Source: Schizonepeta tenuifolia
Taxonomy: Eukaryota > Streptophyta > Magnoliopsida > Lamiales > Lamiaceae
DNA length: 64,000 nucleotides
Direction of reading: 5' to 3'
Assembly: GCA_029490685.1 (NCBI GenBank)
Contig: CM055958.1
Span: 91,766,570-91,830,569 of the forward strand
The notes beneath the pieces are model-generated. The model saw nothing but the letters and a program-made list of their open reading frames with translations. It made no database searches and was not told the DNA's origin. A program made the translations under genes and the position numbers. How positions within the stretch are numbered: position 1 is the first letter of the stretch; every line of letters starts with the position of its first letter. Of the stretch, positions 11,360 through 22,369 are shown piece after piece.

Positions 11360-11600
11360 CTGAGCTAGTCAGTGACATTAAAATAGCCATCATGTCGCAT
11401 TAAATGTAAAGTACGGCTGAGCATCTATAGCCTACTTTATAGTGCGACTGGGCTGACATGAAACTGTACACCTTCTCACGCGCTGGTTGGAACTCGGATC
11501 AAAACGTCAAGTCAAAGATAGTCAACAGTCGCGTAATCCCAGCCGTTGATGGATTCGCGCCATTTAACCCCAGCTGTTGATCTCATCCGAGTCAAAGACC

Positions 11601-11607
11601 TATATAA
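11601..11607 (+). promoter_or_regulatory. Putative internal promoter TATA box before the extra ORF of element C
   Basis: TATATAA within CCTATATAAGGCG lies 146 bp before the ATG at 11753. Element D has TATAAAAGGCGG at the matching place (32474-32485); B has the decayed TGTAAAAGGCGG (22222). The region resembles a plant core promoter and is separate from the LTR promoter. Confidence 0.5.
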
Positions 11608-11752
11608 GGCGAAAAATCAGGAAGATATCTCCTACTTTCCTCATTTGTGCTTATCATTTATAACTATTCATCGTCTTCCAGTTTTCTGCCTAACCCGTTT
11701 CTGCAAATAGATTTCTTTCCTTTCCTATATATTACCTTTGCAGTGATTATTA

Positions 11753-14700
11753 ATGGCACCCAAAAGCAAGAGAATGGCATCATCCGAACCTTTCTCGTGC
11801 CTACCACGTATGAAGAGTCATTCGATATGTTAGTATCGAAGATTCACTTCGAGCAGATCCTCTCCGACGAGGATCTAGAGTTGCCGGTCCTAGCCCCTCT
11901 CGCCAACACTCTCTGAGAGAACGGATTACTGGAATGGGCCAAGCTCTGCCCCTCCTACTTGCTCAGGCGCCAAGTCGGAGAATTCTACGTTAATCTCGTT
12001 CGCCCTCTTGACAGTTCGGAGGGAGTTTCCACGGTGGTGTCGTGTCGACAAAGAGATGTTCCAGCAAGGACGATACGTCGTGTCTCCTTCCCCCGACGTG
12101 TCCGATGTCCTCCGGTACATCATACCAATCAACCACACCGCCACCGAGTTCCTGGAGAATATTACCGACGAACAAGCAGATGAATTTCTTCAGGATGCTT
12201 TGATCGAGCCGGAGCGGTTGAGGAGCAACATGCAACGAACAAAGCTAAAGCCGAAACACCGCCTGCTGTTCGACGCCGTGTCGAAGGTAGTGTTCGGATA
12301 CAGTGGTGCGTTCGGCGACATCAGCTGACCTAAATTGAAGCAGCTGGTGGCCCTGGAGCACCAACACCAAATCAACTGGTTCCAATATTTTCTGAACCAG
12401 TTGATGGTGGAAAAGTCGAAGATCTCTGAGACTACAACCGAGTCTGGAGAGAAGCTGCTAAGTGTGAAGGGCACGCTCAATTTCGGCTGCAAAATCTCCG
12501 CCCTCATCCTCCTCGCAACAAAGGACCGCAACATGGTCTGGGCTGACTGCGAGGAGACGCCACTGAAGAAGCTGTTGCTGTTCCCGACGGCCAAGAAAGC
12601 ACAGGAGGTTCTGAGGAGTGTCTACACTCCTAAGGACAAAAGGGAGTCGGGAAAGCCAGCTGAGTCAATAGCTGAGGGGGAACAAGCTGCTGCTCGCCCC
12701 ACAAAATCCAAAGCCTCACGTCGCCGAGCTGACGCTGAGAAGGAGTCGACTGACGAACCTGCCCAGAAAAGGTTATGGGTAAGGTTCAAGAAGGCGATCA
12801 AGAAGGCAGCTGAGGTGCCAGCTGATGAGCCAACTGATGTTCTAGCTGACGAGTCAGCTGATGAGCCAGTTGAGGTTCCAGCTGAGGAGCCAGCTGAGGA
12901 ACAAGCTCCAGACGAGGAGGAAGCGCAGGTCGAGTCCACACCTGCTGAGGAACGCTCCGAATCCAGCCGCTCAGCTGAGGCCGCATCGCTCGAGATTGTC
13001 CCTCGAGGCCCCGGAGCTGATGAGGCTGAGGGCATGGAGACGTCGGTTGCATCCTTCTCATCTGAGGACCTCGAAGAAGTTACCACCTCCCCCACAGCTG
13101 GAGTGAATGTTGTACCGCCCCCAGAGCCTCTTGCTCTCTCTACCCAAATCGAGCCAGAAATTCCGAGCTCTCAGCTCGATGCCAACATCGTGACCGCTCC
13201 TTCGGCCGATGTTGAGGAAACCATTGCACCCTCTTCCCAAATTGAATCCCAAATTTCGAGCTCTCAGCTCGATGCCGATGTTGTGACCGACTCTGTGGCC
13301 AACATCGATGAACCTCTTGAACCCGAACCATACAATCTCACCCCCTCCCCGATCAACGAAGCGGAGGACCTGCAGGCTGTTGCTGACGAGCACGAAGGCA
13401 GGGTGGCCTACTGCTTTCAAAAGTTGTTGGGTCTGTTCCCTGCGGCTCGCGACATGCCCATCTTCGCCACACTAGGAACCGAGCTACTGTACCAGTTCCA
13501 CCTGATCTTTAGCCAGTGGTATGTCAAGGAGGACACGATCAGGGTACTGAGCTGGGACAGGCTGAAGTCTGATGAGTCTCGCATCCGAGCCTACTTCAAC
13601 TATTCCAACTTGGAGGTGGCATACAACAACCGAATCGCGCTGCTCACTAGACGGATGGACCAGAGTCTGGCTGAAGGGAAGGACACAAGGAAGGCAGCTG
13701 GAAAGGAGTGTGTCGACTTCCTTGACAGCATGTTGGTGAAATCAGATGACTTCCTTGAAGATGTCAATGCAGCAGCTGCCGCCGCAAAGGAAGAGGAGGA
13801 AAACCTGAAGCTGTACCTGGCAAACCTTCAAGCCATGGTCACAGCTGAGCCTCTAGCTCAGTCTGCTCAAGCCCTTCCAGCTGCTCAGCTCGCTCCTTCA
13901 ACAGAACAAATCTGCGAGCTAGTGGCTGAGAGGGTCAACCAGTGGAGGACCGAGTTGCTCGCCAACCTCCAGCACCAACAAGATGACCAGCTGAGGGAGT
14001 TGGCAGCTCAAGAAGTGAAGTACCAACAACTGGTGGAGGAGAATGCCGAGCTGAAGATGAAGCTGAATGATCTCTCCTCCTCCACCAGTCAGGATGTGTC
14101 GGAGCTGAAATCCACTCTGTTGGGCTTGAAGTCGGAAGTGAATGTCTTCAAGTCCTTGGCTGACTCAAATCTGGCCAAGTCCCAACAGACGCAGGATGCT
14201 GAATGGGAGTCCCGGTTCGAGTCGCGTTGGGCTGAGTTCGTTGCCTTTCAGACAGAGGTCAACGACAACCTCTCTGTCTTGAAGAAGGCAGAACAAGAGC
14301 GCCAGGACTCCGAACTGGCGAAGAAGATCGAGCTGGAGTGTGCGGTCGATGAACTCTTCAACCGTGTTCAATCCACCGAGGTCAAACTCAACTCTCTGGA
14401 CGGTTCAGTTGCAAGCCTTGTTGCTGATGCCAAAAAGGGGGAAGAGAAGGAGACGGAGGGTGAAGCACAGGAAGAAGAAGAGACCCAAGAAGAAGGAGTG
14501 CCAGCTGCTCAACCATCCAAATCTCAGCTGAGGAGGAGGAAGTCTGCTGCTGCCAAGTCAACCGAAGTCGGTGGAGCTGAAATGACTAAGGACTTGGAGC
14601 AGGCAAAGAAGATTGGAGTTTCCTACAGCTCCATAGCCGAGATCGCAGCCGAGCTGGATTCTGAACTCGACGGGATAACAACCGAAGAGTGCATTGTAGT

Positions 14701-15346
14701 GGCTAAGGCTATGGATGTAGAGGAGAAGGACTACATGAACCCGAGCTGGATCAGAAAGTTTGCCGCCAGCCAGGCAAGGAGGGTGAACCAGTTCGAGGTT
14801 GAGCTGAAGAAGGTTTCTCAGAACCTGGACCGCAACGTTGCCTCCCGCAGCCGACGCCGCATCAATAAAATCCAATCAAAGGCGGAAGCTCGGTTGAAGC
14901 AACAAAGGTTGCCTCTAAAGTCCAAGGTTGAGAGTCAGTTCAGGCATACCGACAAGTGGATGCCGACCGAGTGGAATGAGGAGTGAGAGCTGTTCAAGCA
15001 GGAGTTCGTGAACGACTTCTATTACAGGAAGGTTTATGCAACTGACGACCCAAGGAGAGCGTTCAAGGAGACGCTGACCGAGTTGCACTCAGGTGACCCG
15101 GGCATGTTCAGTCAATTCAGGAGGGCCATGATTGACGCCAACCTGGACCTGAACACTGTTCCAGTTCCCAAGAGGGTTACTTATCGGCCACCTCTTCTCC
15201 CGGATTCCAGCAACCCGAACCGCACGAAGATTGCATCTGAGGCGAGGCAGGTCTACAAGGAGCATGGAGTGGACATTTTCAAGGAGTCACCTGCTAAGAG
15301 GGAAATTTTTGTAAGGATTTTTGGCAAGTATGGGCTACAATACTAG
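11753..15346 (+). pseudogene. Extra (third) ORF of element C, about 1,198 codons, broken
   Basis: This is a large protein of unknown function encoded downstream of pol, in the place of the Sirevirus 'env-like' gene. The ATG at 11753 (MAPKxK..MASS) is shared with B and D. The N-terminal 200 residues (LLRRQVGEFY motif) resemble the 'putative plant transposon protein' type domain. Next come acidic Ala/Pro/Glu repeats, two EIPSSQLDAN-type repeats (about 13156-13312), a globular segment (YCFQKLLG, about 13410), a long coiled coil (about 13900-14450) and a conserved C-terminus (KYGLQY). I see no signal peptide or membrane helix. Damage: two compensating frameshifts (about 11790 and 12085) and stops at 11914, 12326 and 14984. 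The central 883 codons (12335-14986) remain open. Confidence 0.8.
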
Positions 15347-15629
15347 CTCAGTTAGTTTTCTAGCAACTGTTGTAATTTTCGGTTTTTGAGCCTATCTTTT
15401 GTAACAATCAGTTGTAATGAAAACTATTCAGTTATACGATTCACCTTGATGAACAATCCCTCATTGTCCAAGCTCTGAATCACAAAGTCTTTTAAATACC
15501 ATGTTATAACTGTGCTAACTCTTTGATGTTTTATCTTATAGACTGTCTGGAATTTTAGCTGAGATTTTAGATAAGTTAGTGAGGTTTAGATCAGTAGTGG
15601 TTTCAAGTTGTAAGTGGTTTTGACATCAT

Positions 15630-15644
15630 CAAAAAGGGGGAAAT
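15630..15644 (+). promoter_or_regulatory. Polypurine tract of element C
   Basis: Five A, five G and AAAT lie directly before the 3' LTR at 15645, with the CATCATC context found in all copies. Confidence 0.85.
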
Positions 15645-17133
15645 TGTTGGGAAATTTATTAGTATGAGTTTTGAATGAATTCCAAAACCGACTGACCCCA
15701 ACCGAGTAGATGTTGCCAGAACCTAATGTTAGAATTTAGGCTCGCTGTTTGAGCAAAGTTGAGATTTTATCTTTACAGGTCTCCAGCTAAAGATGGCAAC
15801 AAGGCATCACTCAGACAGAACATCAGTTATGATGAAGGACAACTGAGAGTTCATATGTTCAGATGGAATGAGGGGGAAGTCTTCAGAACATCAGTTGTGA
15901 AGGAAACCAACTGAGCGTTCATCAGATGAGAAACAGTAGAAAGGAAGAGAACATCAGATGAAAAGGAAAGTCATCTGAGGGTTCAAACCCAACTGTGTAA
16001 ATACAAGGAAGACAACTGAGTGTTCAGTTTCAGAATCTCAGTTGTAGAACTCGAACAAGAAGATTAACTGCTTGAAGTTCAAAGTTAGCTGAGAGTCCAA
16101 CAGTTCAGAACATCAGCTGAAGACCACTCAGATGAAGATCAAGACTTTCAACCGACGAACCGAGGTTGACTGTCAGAAAGGTTAAGATTTGAATTTCAAA
16201 TGGAAGTCACATGAGGGTTTGACCGTTCAGTCATTACCCCATCTGGCCCAACACAAGGCTGTCTCAGATGGAATGCAGAAGAGCACAGATGCCATATCGG
16301 GAAAGTCTGCAGAGATGAGAGACAAGCCATCGCTATCAAACGATCAGAGATCAACTGCTCCTCCAACGGCTAGTTGATTCTCTCCGCCTATAAATAGAGG
16401 CATTCTCTCATTCAAGAGATACACGAGACAGACTGAAGCAAGAGAGAAAAGTGCAATCATAAGAGAATCAAGCGAAAGAAAAATCTGCTAAAATCCTATT
16501 CTAAGAACATCAGCAGCTGAGAGTTCAAGTGTGATAGAACATTAGTAGCTGAGAGTTCATAGAGTGAAAATCTGTCTTTGATCTTAGTTTGAGTATTTAT
16601 TCATTCAAGCCTTAGATCCAGCTCTCATTCGTGATCGAGCTATAGTTGGAAATCCCACCCACTCTCACACCCTAAAAAGTGTGCTAGGATCTTACTCTTC
16701 CTGCAATTGAGTAGTCAGGTCGTCAAGTACCCACAAACTTGACATAGGCTGTTTAGTGCCCGGAAACTAAGCTGTAAGGTCGATAAGTACCCGCAAACTT
16801 ATCCTTAACGGTTGCTCAGCCCGCGTAAGCTGAGTGGTTCTGTCTAGAAGAACTTGGACTGAGGTGTGTGGATTTACATCTCCCCGTGGTCGTAGGAGGA
16901 TTATCTCCGAACCACGTTAAATCCTGTGTTTTGCGTGAGTTGCTTTTAACGAGTTTATTTTTCCACCACATTCCGCACAGCCTCACTCTTCCAGCTGAGG
17001 TCGCTTACTCAGCTGTGAAATTCCAACTGAGTCATCTTTTACTCAGTTGAAGTGATTTTTCAGGTTTAAGTTTTTAAATCCTAACTGGTGTATTCCCCCC
17101 CCCATACACCAGTAACTCGTTTCAGGACCATCA
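15645..17133 (+). repeat. 3' LTR of element C
   Basis: 1,489 bp. The 4-bp length difference from the 5' LTR is explained by a shorter poly-C run (C9 against C14) and one extra A near its start. I count about 13 substitutions by eye. It is followed directly by the target duplication TTCAA. Confidence 0.95.
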
Positions 17134-18274
17134 TTCAAGAACAGTTTGCCAGACTTGAGAATCCTTAACCGAAAAGGATGATCTAATCAAGAGTCAAATC
17201 GAAGAGATTGATAATCTCAAAAGTCAACTGAATGTTGCCAACCAAACCAAGGCTCCAACTGATGAGGAGTTGAAGGAGCAGATCAAGGAGCAGCATGAAC
17301 AGTTGAACAAGCAAGAGGCACAGATCGACCAGCTGATGAAGAAGTCAGACGCACAGACCGAGTATATAGCTGTTCTTCTCAAGGAGCTACAAACTGAGAA
17401 GGACAACCTAATAAAGCTATATCAATCATCCAAAATCATCGAGAATCTAATCAGTTATCGAAGATAAATGGATGACGTGTCTGGATTCGGTTATGACATA
17501 GTCAAGGATACTGGAATTCCACCCGCAACCTTCATCAAAGCTGTGGATGTCACGGTTGTCAAACCTGACACAGTTGAGTCTGCAACTCCCCAAATTAATC
17601 CAACCTCCACATCACAGCAAGTACCTACAGCACAACCAGCTCAGGGAACTGCAGCTGAGAAAGGAAAATGAGTTGTGGTTGGAGAACTGAAGAACCCAAT
17701 AGTTGGGATAACAACCGAGGGGAAATGTTCCAAGACTCAGAAGAGGAACCGGAGACGTCCGAGATACAACCAGAACCAACCTCTGAACCGACCTCAGAAC
17801 CGACCTCAGAAATGATGGAATCAACTGAATCGACAGGGATTCAACCAACAGAATCATCATCAGTTCCATCATCAGAACAACCAGAGGTTCCATCCGAGTA
17901 AACCAAAGAGGAACAATCCCAACAGCTGCGAACACTCATGCCACAACATGAATCAACAGCCAAGCATGAACAGCTGTCGTCGACAGTCAGGACCATGGAA
18001 TCAGACTCAGCCACAAAGATTCCAAAATGGCGTCCGACCTCGTCAACAAAACAGGGGGAACGCCTCTCCTCTTAAAGCCCACAATGGGAGAAATCTATCT
18101 CCTCCCAAGAAACAGAACATCACTACTAACAACAAGCCTAAGGATGACCGAGGTGTTGTAATAGTTGATGGAGATAGAAAAATAATTTGGAATGATAAGT
18201 CTATCTGAATCTACAGGGAAAAGTGACTCACAGTTCAAGGGGGAACTGGTTCTAACCCTCCAGGACCCAACTAA
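17134..18274 (+). pseudogene. gag of element B, 3' part
   Basis: Resumption of the gag gene after element C. It starts with the right copy of TTCAA (17134-17138) and continues the coiled-coil and Gln-rich C-terminal region. It is badly damaged: a 1-bp deletion near 17155, TAA at 17465-17467, TGA at 17669-17671, TGA at 18206-18208 (from CGA). The shared gag terminator at 18272-18274 is TAA here, against TGA in element C. pol follows in the -1 frame. Confidence 0.85.
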
Positions 18275-18300
18275 AATTGGGGACCTAAGCGTGTTTCTCT

Positions 18301-21300
18301 GTGCAGGAGCAGGAGGAACAACTGAGGAAGAATAAAGCATCACATACCATATGGGTGATGGATAGTGGATGCTCAAAACACATGACAAATCTGAAGGATT
18401 TGCTTGGAAGTTTCATGGAGAAAGAAGGTCCATCAGTTACCTTTGGTGACAACTCAAAAGGTCACACCAAAGGCTACGGTACCCTTGAAATCAATCACGT
18501 GTCGATTTTTAATGTTTCATATGTTGATGGATTGAAGCATAACTTGCTCTCCATCAGCCAATTCTGTGATAATGGTTTCTCTGTTAAGTTTGATGCACAG
18601 GGCTGCAGGGTTAAGAATGTCATAACAAAGCAAGTCTTATTGTTAGGAAATTGATCTCTAACCGGGAATGTCTACTATGCAGATTGGAATAGTAGTCCTC
18701 CTGACACCTGTCTGTTATCAAAAAGCAGTTCAGATGTGAGCTGGCTGTGGCACAAAAGGCTCAACCATCTGAACTTCAAGACAATGAACCGACTTGCCAG
18801 ACAGGAACATGCAAAGGGTATTCCGAACCTTGTGTTTTCACCAACACATATCTGCAGTGCGTGTCAGCTGGGAAAGCTCGCTAGATCCTCCTTTCGGTTG
18901 AAATCGACTCCCTCAACCGACCGAGTATTGCAGCTGATCCATATGGATCTCTTCGGGCTTGTTACACCAAAGAGCATGAATGGTAACGAGTATACACTTG
19001 TTGTTACTGATGATTTCTCCAGGTACACGTGGACCATTTTTATGCGTCACAAGAGTGAAACCCGAGATGAGCTACCCAAGTTGATGGATCGGATATCGAA
19101 CCAACAAGAGATGAAAATCATTTCCATCCGATCAGACCGTGGAACCGAGTTCCTAAATGAAACCATCATTGAATACTGTGAGAAGTACGGAATCACTCAT
19201 CAAACATCGGCTACGCGTACTCCACAACAGAATGGAGTAGCCGAGCGAAGGAACCGAACGCTAAAGGATGCAGCTATATCCATGTTGACAAGCTCAACTC
19301 TGCCAAAGAGATTTTGGGCTGAGGCAATCAACACAGCTTGCTACACCCAGAACCGGTCTCTTCTAACCAAGCGGTTGGGAAAGACTCCATATGAGTTATG
19401 GAGACGCATGAAGCCTGATATTTCTTATTTTCGTATTTTTGGTTCTAAGTGTTATATTCACAACAATGGGAAGACTCAGTTGAAAACTTTTGACGCCAAG
19501 GCTTCAAAGGGCATATTTCTCGGATATGCCACTCGGATCAAGGCTTATAGAGTTTTTAACAACAGTTCTCGTGTTGTGGAAATAACACCTCATGTTAGTT
19601 TTGATGAATCTACTTTTGAGTGCAAGGAACAGGCTAAAGGACAACAAGCTGATCCACATGTTCCACCAGCTCTCACCAGATCACAGGTTCTAAAGGAGAA
19701 GAATCTAGCTGAACCATTGGTATGGGCAACTGAGGATGATGATCTTTGTTCCTCTGAAGATGAATGTGAGGACCCCAGCTCATCTCAAGGGGGAACCTCA
19801 GTTGATGTTTCTCCAACTGCATCAGCATCTGAAGTCCAACCAAGCTCAGTTCAAAATATTGTCCATGTTGAGGATCCAGACTCGACAGCTGATGAATCAC
19901 CAGTTCTGAAGATCCCAGCATCTCTCACAGTTCAACTCACGGATCAGCCACTGTTGGAAGAAGAAGGAAGACGCAAAAAGAGATGGTATGAAGACCATTC
20001 CAAGGACAACATCATTGGAGATCCAGCCAAAGGTGTGAGTACTAGGAGCAGAGTTGCAAATCCAGACTCAGCTGAAAAAGATTCCAACACTTACGCCCAA
20101 TATGCTGAGGAGTTGGCAGTTCTTGAGGAGTTCGAACAACCAGGAGATGTTGCCATGATTTCATGTTTCGTAGCTGATGTGCCAGAACCAAAGAATGTTG
20201 TGGAAGCTCTCAACTGTGTTTACTGGACAACAACCATGCAAGAAGAACTGAATGAATTTCTACGCAACTGTGTATGGAAGTTGGTAGAAAGACCGAATGG
20301 TGTCAAAGTCATTGGATTAAAGTGGATTTTCAAGAACAAGAGAGACACCATTAGATTCATCGTAAGAAACAAGGCAAGGTTGGTAGCTCAGGGATATTGC
20401 CAACAAGAAGGAATTGATTTCGACGATTCCTTCGCGCCGGTTGCAAGGCTGGAAGCCATCCGAATTTTTCTAGCCTACGCCATATTTCACAAATTCAAGG
20501 TCTATCAGATGGATGTGAAGTATGTGTTTCTCAACGGTGACATCAAGGAAGATGTTTATGTTGAACAGCCTCCCGGTTTTGAGACTGGAAATGGAAGAGT
20601 GTATAAGTTGAAGAAAGCAATCTATGGATTGAAACAAGCACCAAGGGCATGGTATGACACTCTATGTGGTTTTCTTCTGAACTCGGGGTTCAAACGAGGG
20701 TCAGTTGACAAAACACTGTTCACCATAAAAGTTGGAGAAGACATACTTGTTGTGCAAATCTATGTTGACGACATCATATTCGGTTCCAAGTCGGAGGAGC
20801 TGTGCGAAAAATTCTCAAATCTTATAAAGGAGAAATTCGAGATGTCAATGATGGGCGAGATGAATTATTTTCTTGGGCTATAGGTGAAGCAGTCTTCAAA
20901 AGGAATTTTTATTAATCAGTCCAAATATACAAAGGAGCTCATCACAAAGTTCGGTTTGCAGTCAAGTAAAACCACAAGGATCCCGATGAATACTAACTGG
21001 AAGATCGAACCTGGATCTGAAGGAAAACTCGTGGATGCCAGTAAGTATAGACGGATTATCAGTTCTTTGCTATATCTAACTGCCAGTCGGTCAGATATAT
21101 CTTACGCGGTGGGAGTGTGTGCTCGGTTTCAAGTTCAGCCAAGGGAAGCACACATGTTAGCAGCAAAGAACATCATTAAGTATCTGAAGGGCACTGTTAA
21201 TGTTGGATTGTGGTACCCAACCGACGACAATATCCAACTGACCGGATACTCAGATGCGGATCTAGCTGGAGATCGGTTGGACAGGAAGTCCACTTCTGGA

Positions 21301-21732
21301 TATTGTCAGTTCATGGGAAGCAAGTTAGTTTCATGGCTTTCCAAGAAACAAACATGTGTTGCCACTTCTACAACCGAGTCAGAGTATATGGCTGCCGGTA
21401 GTTGTTGCATGCAAGTGTTGTGGCTCAAGCAACAGCTGAGAGATTATGAAGTAGCAACTGGACAGGTTCCCATTCATTGTGATAGCTCAAGTGCCATTGC
21501 TATCTCTTTGAATCCTGTTCACCATTCTCAGACGAAGCACATTGACATCCGACATCATTTTATCCGAGATCATATTGAGAAGAAGGACGTATCTGTAGAG
21601 AAGATTCCAACTGAAATTCAGAGAGCTGATATCTTCACCAAACCTCTAGCCGAAGCACGGTTCAAGATGTTATGCGATCTCCATGGACTGTTGGATCCAT
21701 CAGATGAGGAATCATCCGAGGTGAAGAGATAG
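18301..21732 (+). pseudogene. pol of element B (protease-integrase-RT-RNase H), two stops only
   Basis: This is the best preserved pol in the window: 1,144 codons in one frame with just two nonsense changes, TGA at 18652-18654 (from CGA) and TAG at 20881-20883 (from CAG). Protease DSGCSKHM is near 18361. The GAG-pre-integrase motif is near 18745. The integrase keeps all three acidic residues (HMDLFGL near 18943, RSDRGTEF near 19132, NGVAERRNRT near 19231). RT has YVDDIIFGS near 20761. RNase H has TKHIDIRHHF near 21533. The usual MDVKCAFLNG of RT reads MDVKYVFLNG. The start is approximate because no ATG precedes the protease motif. Confidence 0.92.
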
Positions 21733-22369
21733 ATATCCATCTGAGGGGGAAGCTCAGATGAAGGGGGAATCTCGTATGCGGATCGCCAACCGAAGACATC
21801 AGACGTCAGCTGAACAGACAAACTCGAGTCAGCTGATGGTATGCCGCAACATTGGAACACAGCTGATTCCGATATCAGCTGGGAGGTATTACACAACTGA
21901 TTCCGACATCAGCTGACAGATATCATTTATAGCTGAAGGTGTTTGTGTCTTAAATGAGAATGTTTGAAATAAATTCAAACATTCCTGAGCATGTCAGTTA
22001 GATTAAAATAGCCAACATAGCGCATTTAATGTAAAGTACGGCTGAACATCATTAGCCCTACTTTATAGTGCGACCGGGCTGACATGAAAAACAGTTCACC
22101 TTCTCACGCACCTGTTGGAACTCGGATTGTGACGACAGTCAAAGCTAGTCAACAGTCGCGAGATCTCAGATGGATTCGCGCCATTCAACTGTGGTCGTCA
22201 ATTTCAACCGAGCCACTAACCTGTAAAAGGCGGTAAATCAGGAAGTGATCTCTTACCTTCTACATTTGTGATTATCTGCAGTAACTGTTCATCTTCGTCT
22301 CCGATTTTGTCTCACCATTTTCTGCAAAGTTTTTCATCTCTTCTTATATAAACCTCTCTGCATTACTAA
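21733..22369 (+). other. Spacer between pol and extra ORF, element B
   Basis: 637 bp without a gene. It holds two extra polypurine-like runs (GAGGGGGAAG near 21743 and AAGGGGGAATC near 21760), CAGCTGA-rich repeats, the perfect hairpin at 21958-21984 and a decayed TATA-like box near 22222. The matching spacers are 11032-11752 in C and 32339-32973 in D. Confidence 0.75.
21958..21984. repeat. Perfect hairpin in the spacer of element B
   Basis: Identical 27-bp palindrome (11-bp arms, 5-nt loop) to those in C and D. Confidence 0.9.

Larger units (their letters stand above)
3482..17133 (+). mobile_element. Ty1/copia (Sirevirus-like) LTR retrotransposon C, nested in gag of element B
   Basis: This is a complete 13.65-kb element: 5' LTR 3482-4974, primer site 4977, gag 5121-7613, pol 7640-11031, spacer, extra ORF 11753-15346, polypurine tract 15630-15644, 3' LTR 15645-17133. 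The flanking TTCAA duplications are perfect. By eye the LTRs differ at only about 13 sites in 1.49 kb plus a poly-C length change, so it is the youngest insertion in the window. Its coding regions nevertheless carry many stops and at least three frameshifts, so it is not autonomous now. Confidence 0.95.

Noticed and set aside
12622..13095. 157-codon ORF on the minus strand rich in Ser/Ala
   Set aside because: It is the antisense of the GC-rich acidic repeat region of the third ORF; codon bias of the sense strand keeps it open.
11753..15346. Calling the third ORF a retroviral-type envelope
   Set aside because: Position fits 'env-like', but no signal peptide, membrane anchor or cleavage site is visible in any copy.
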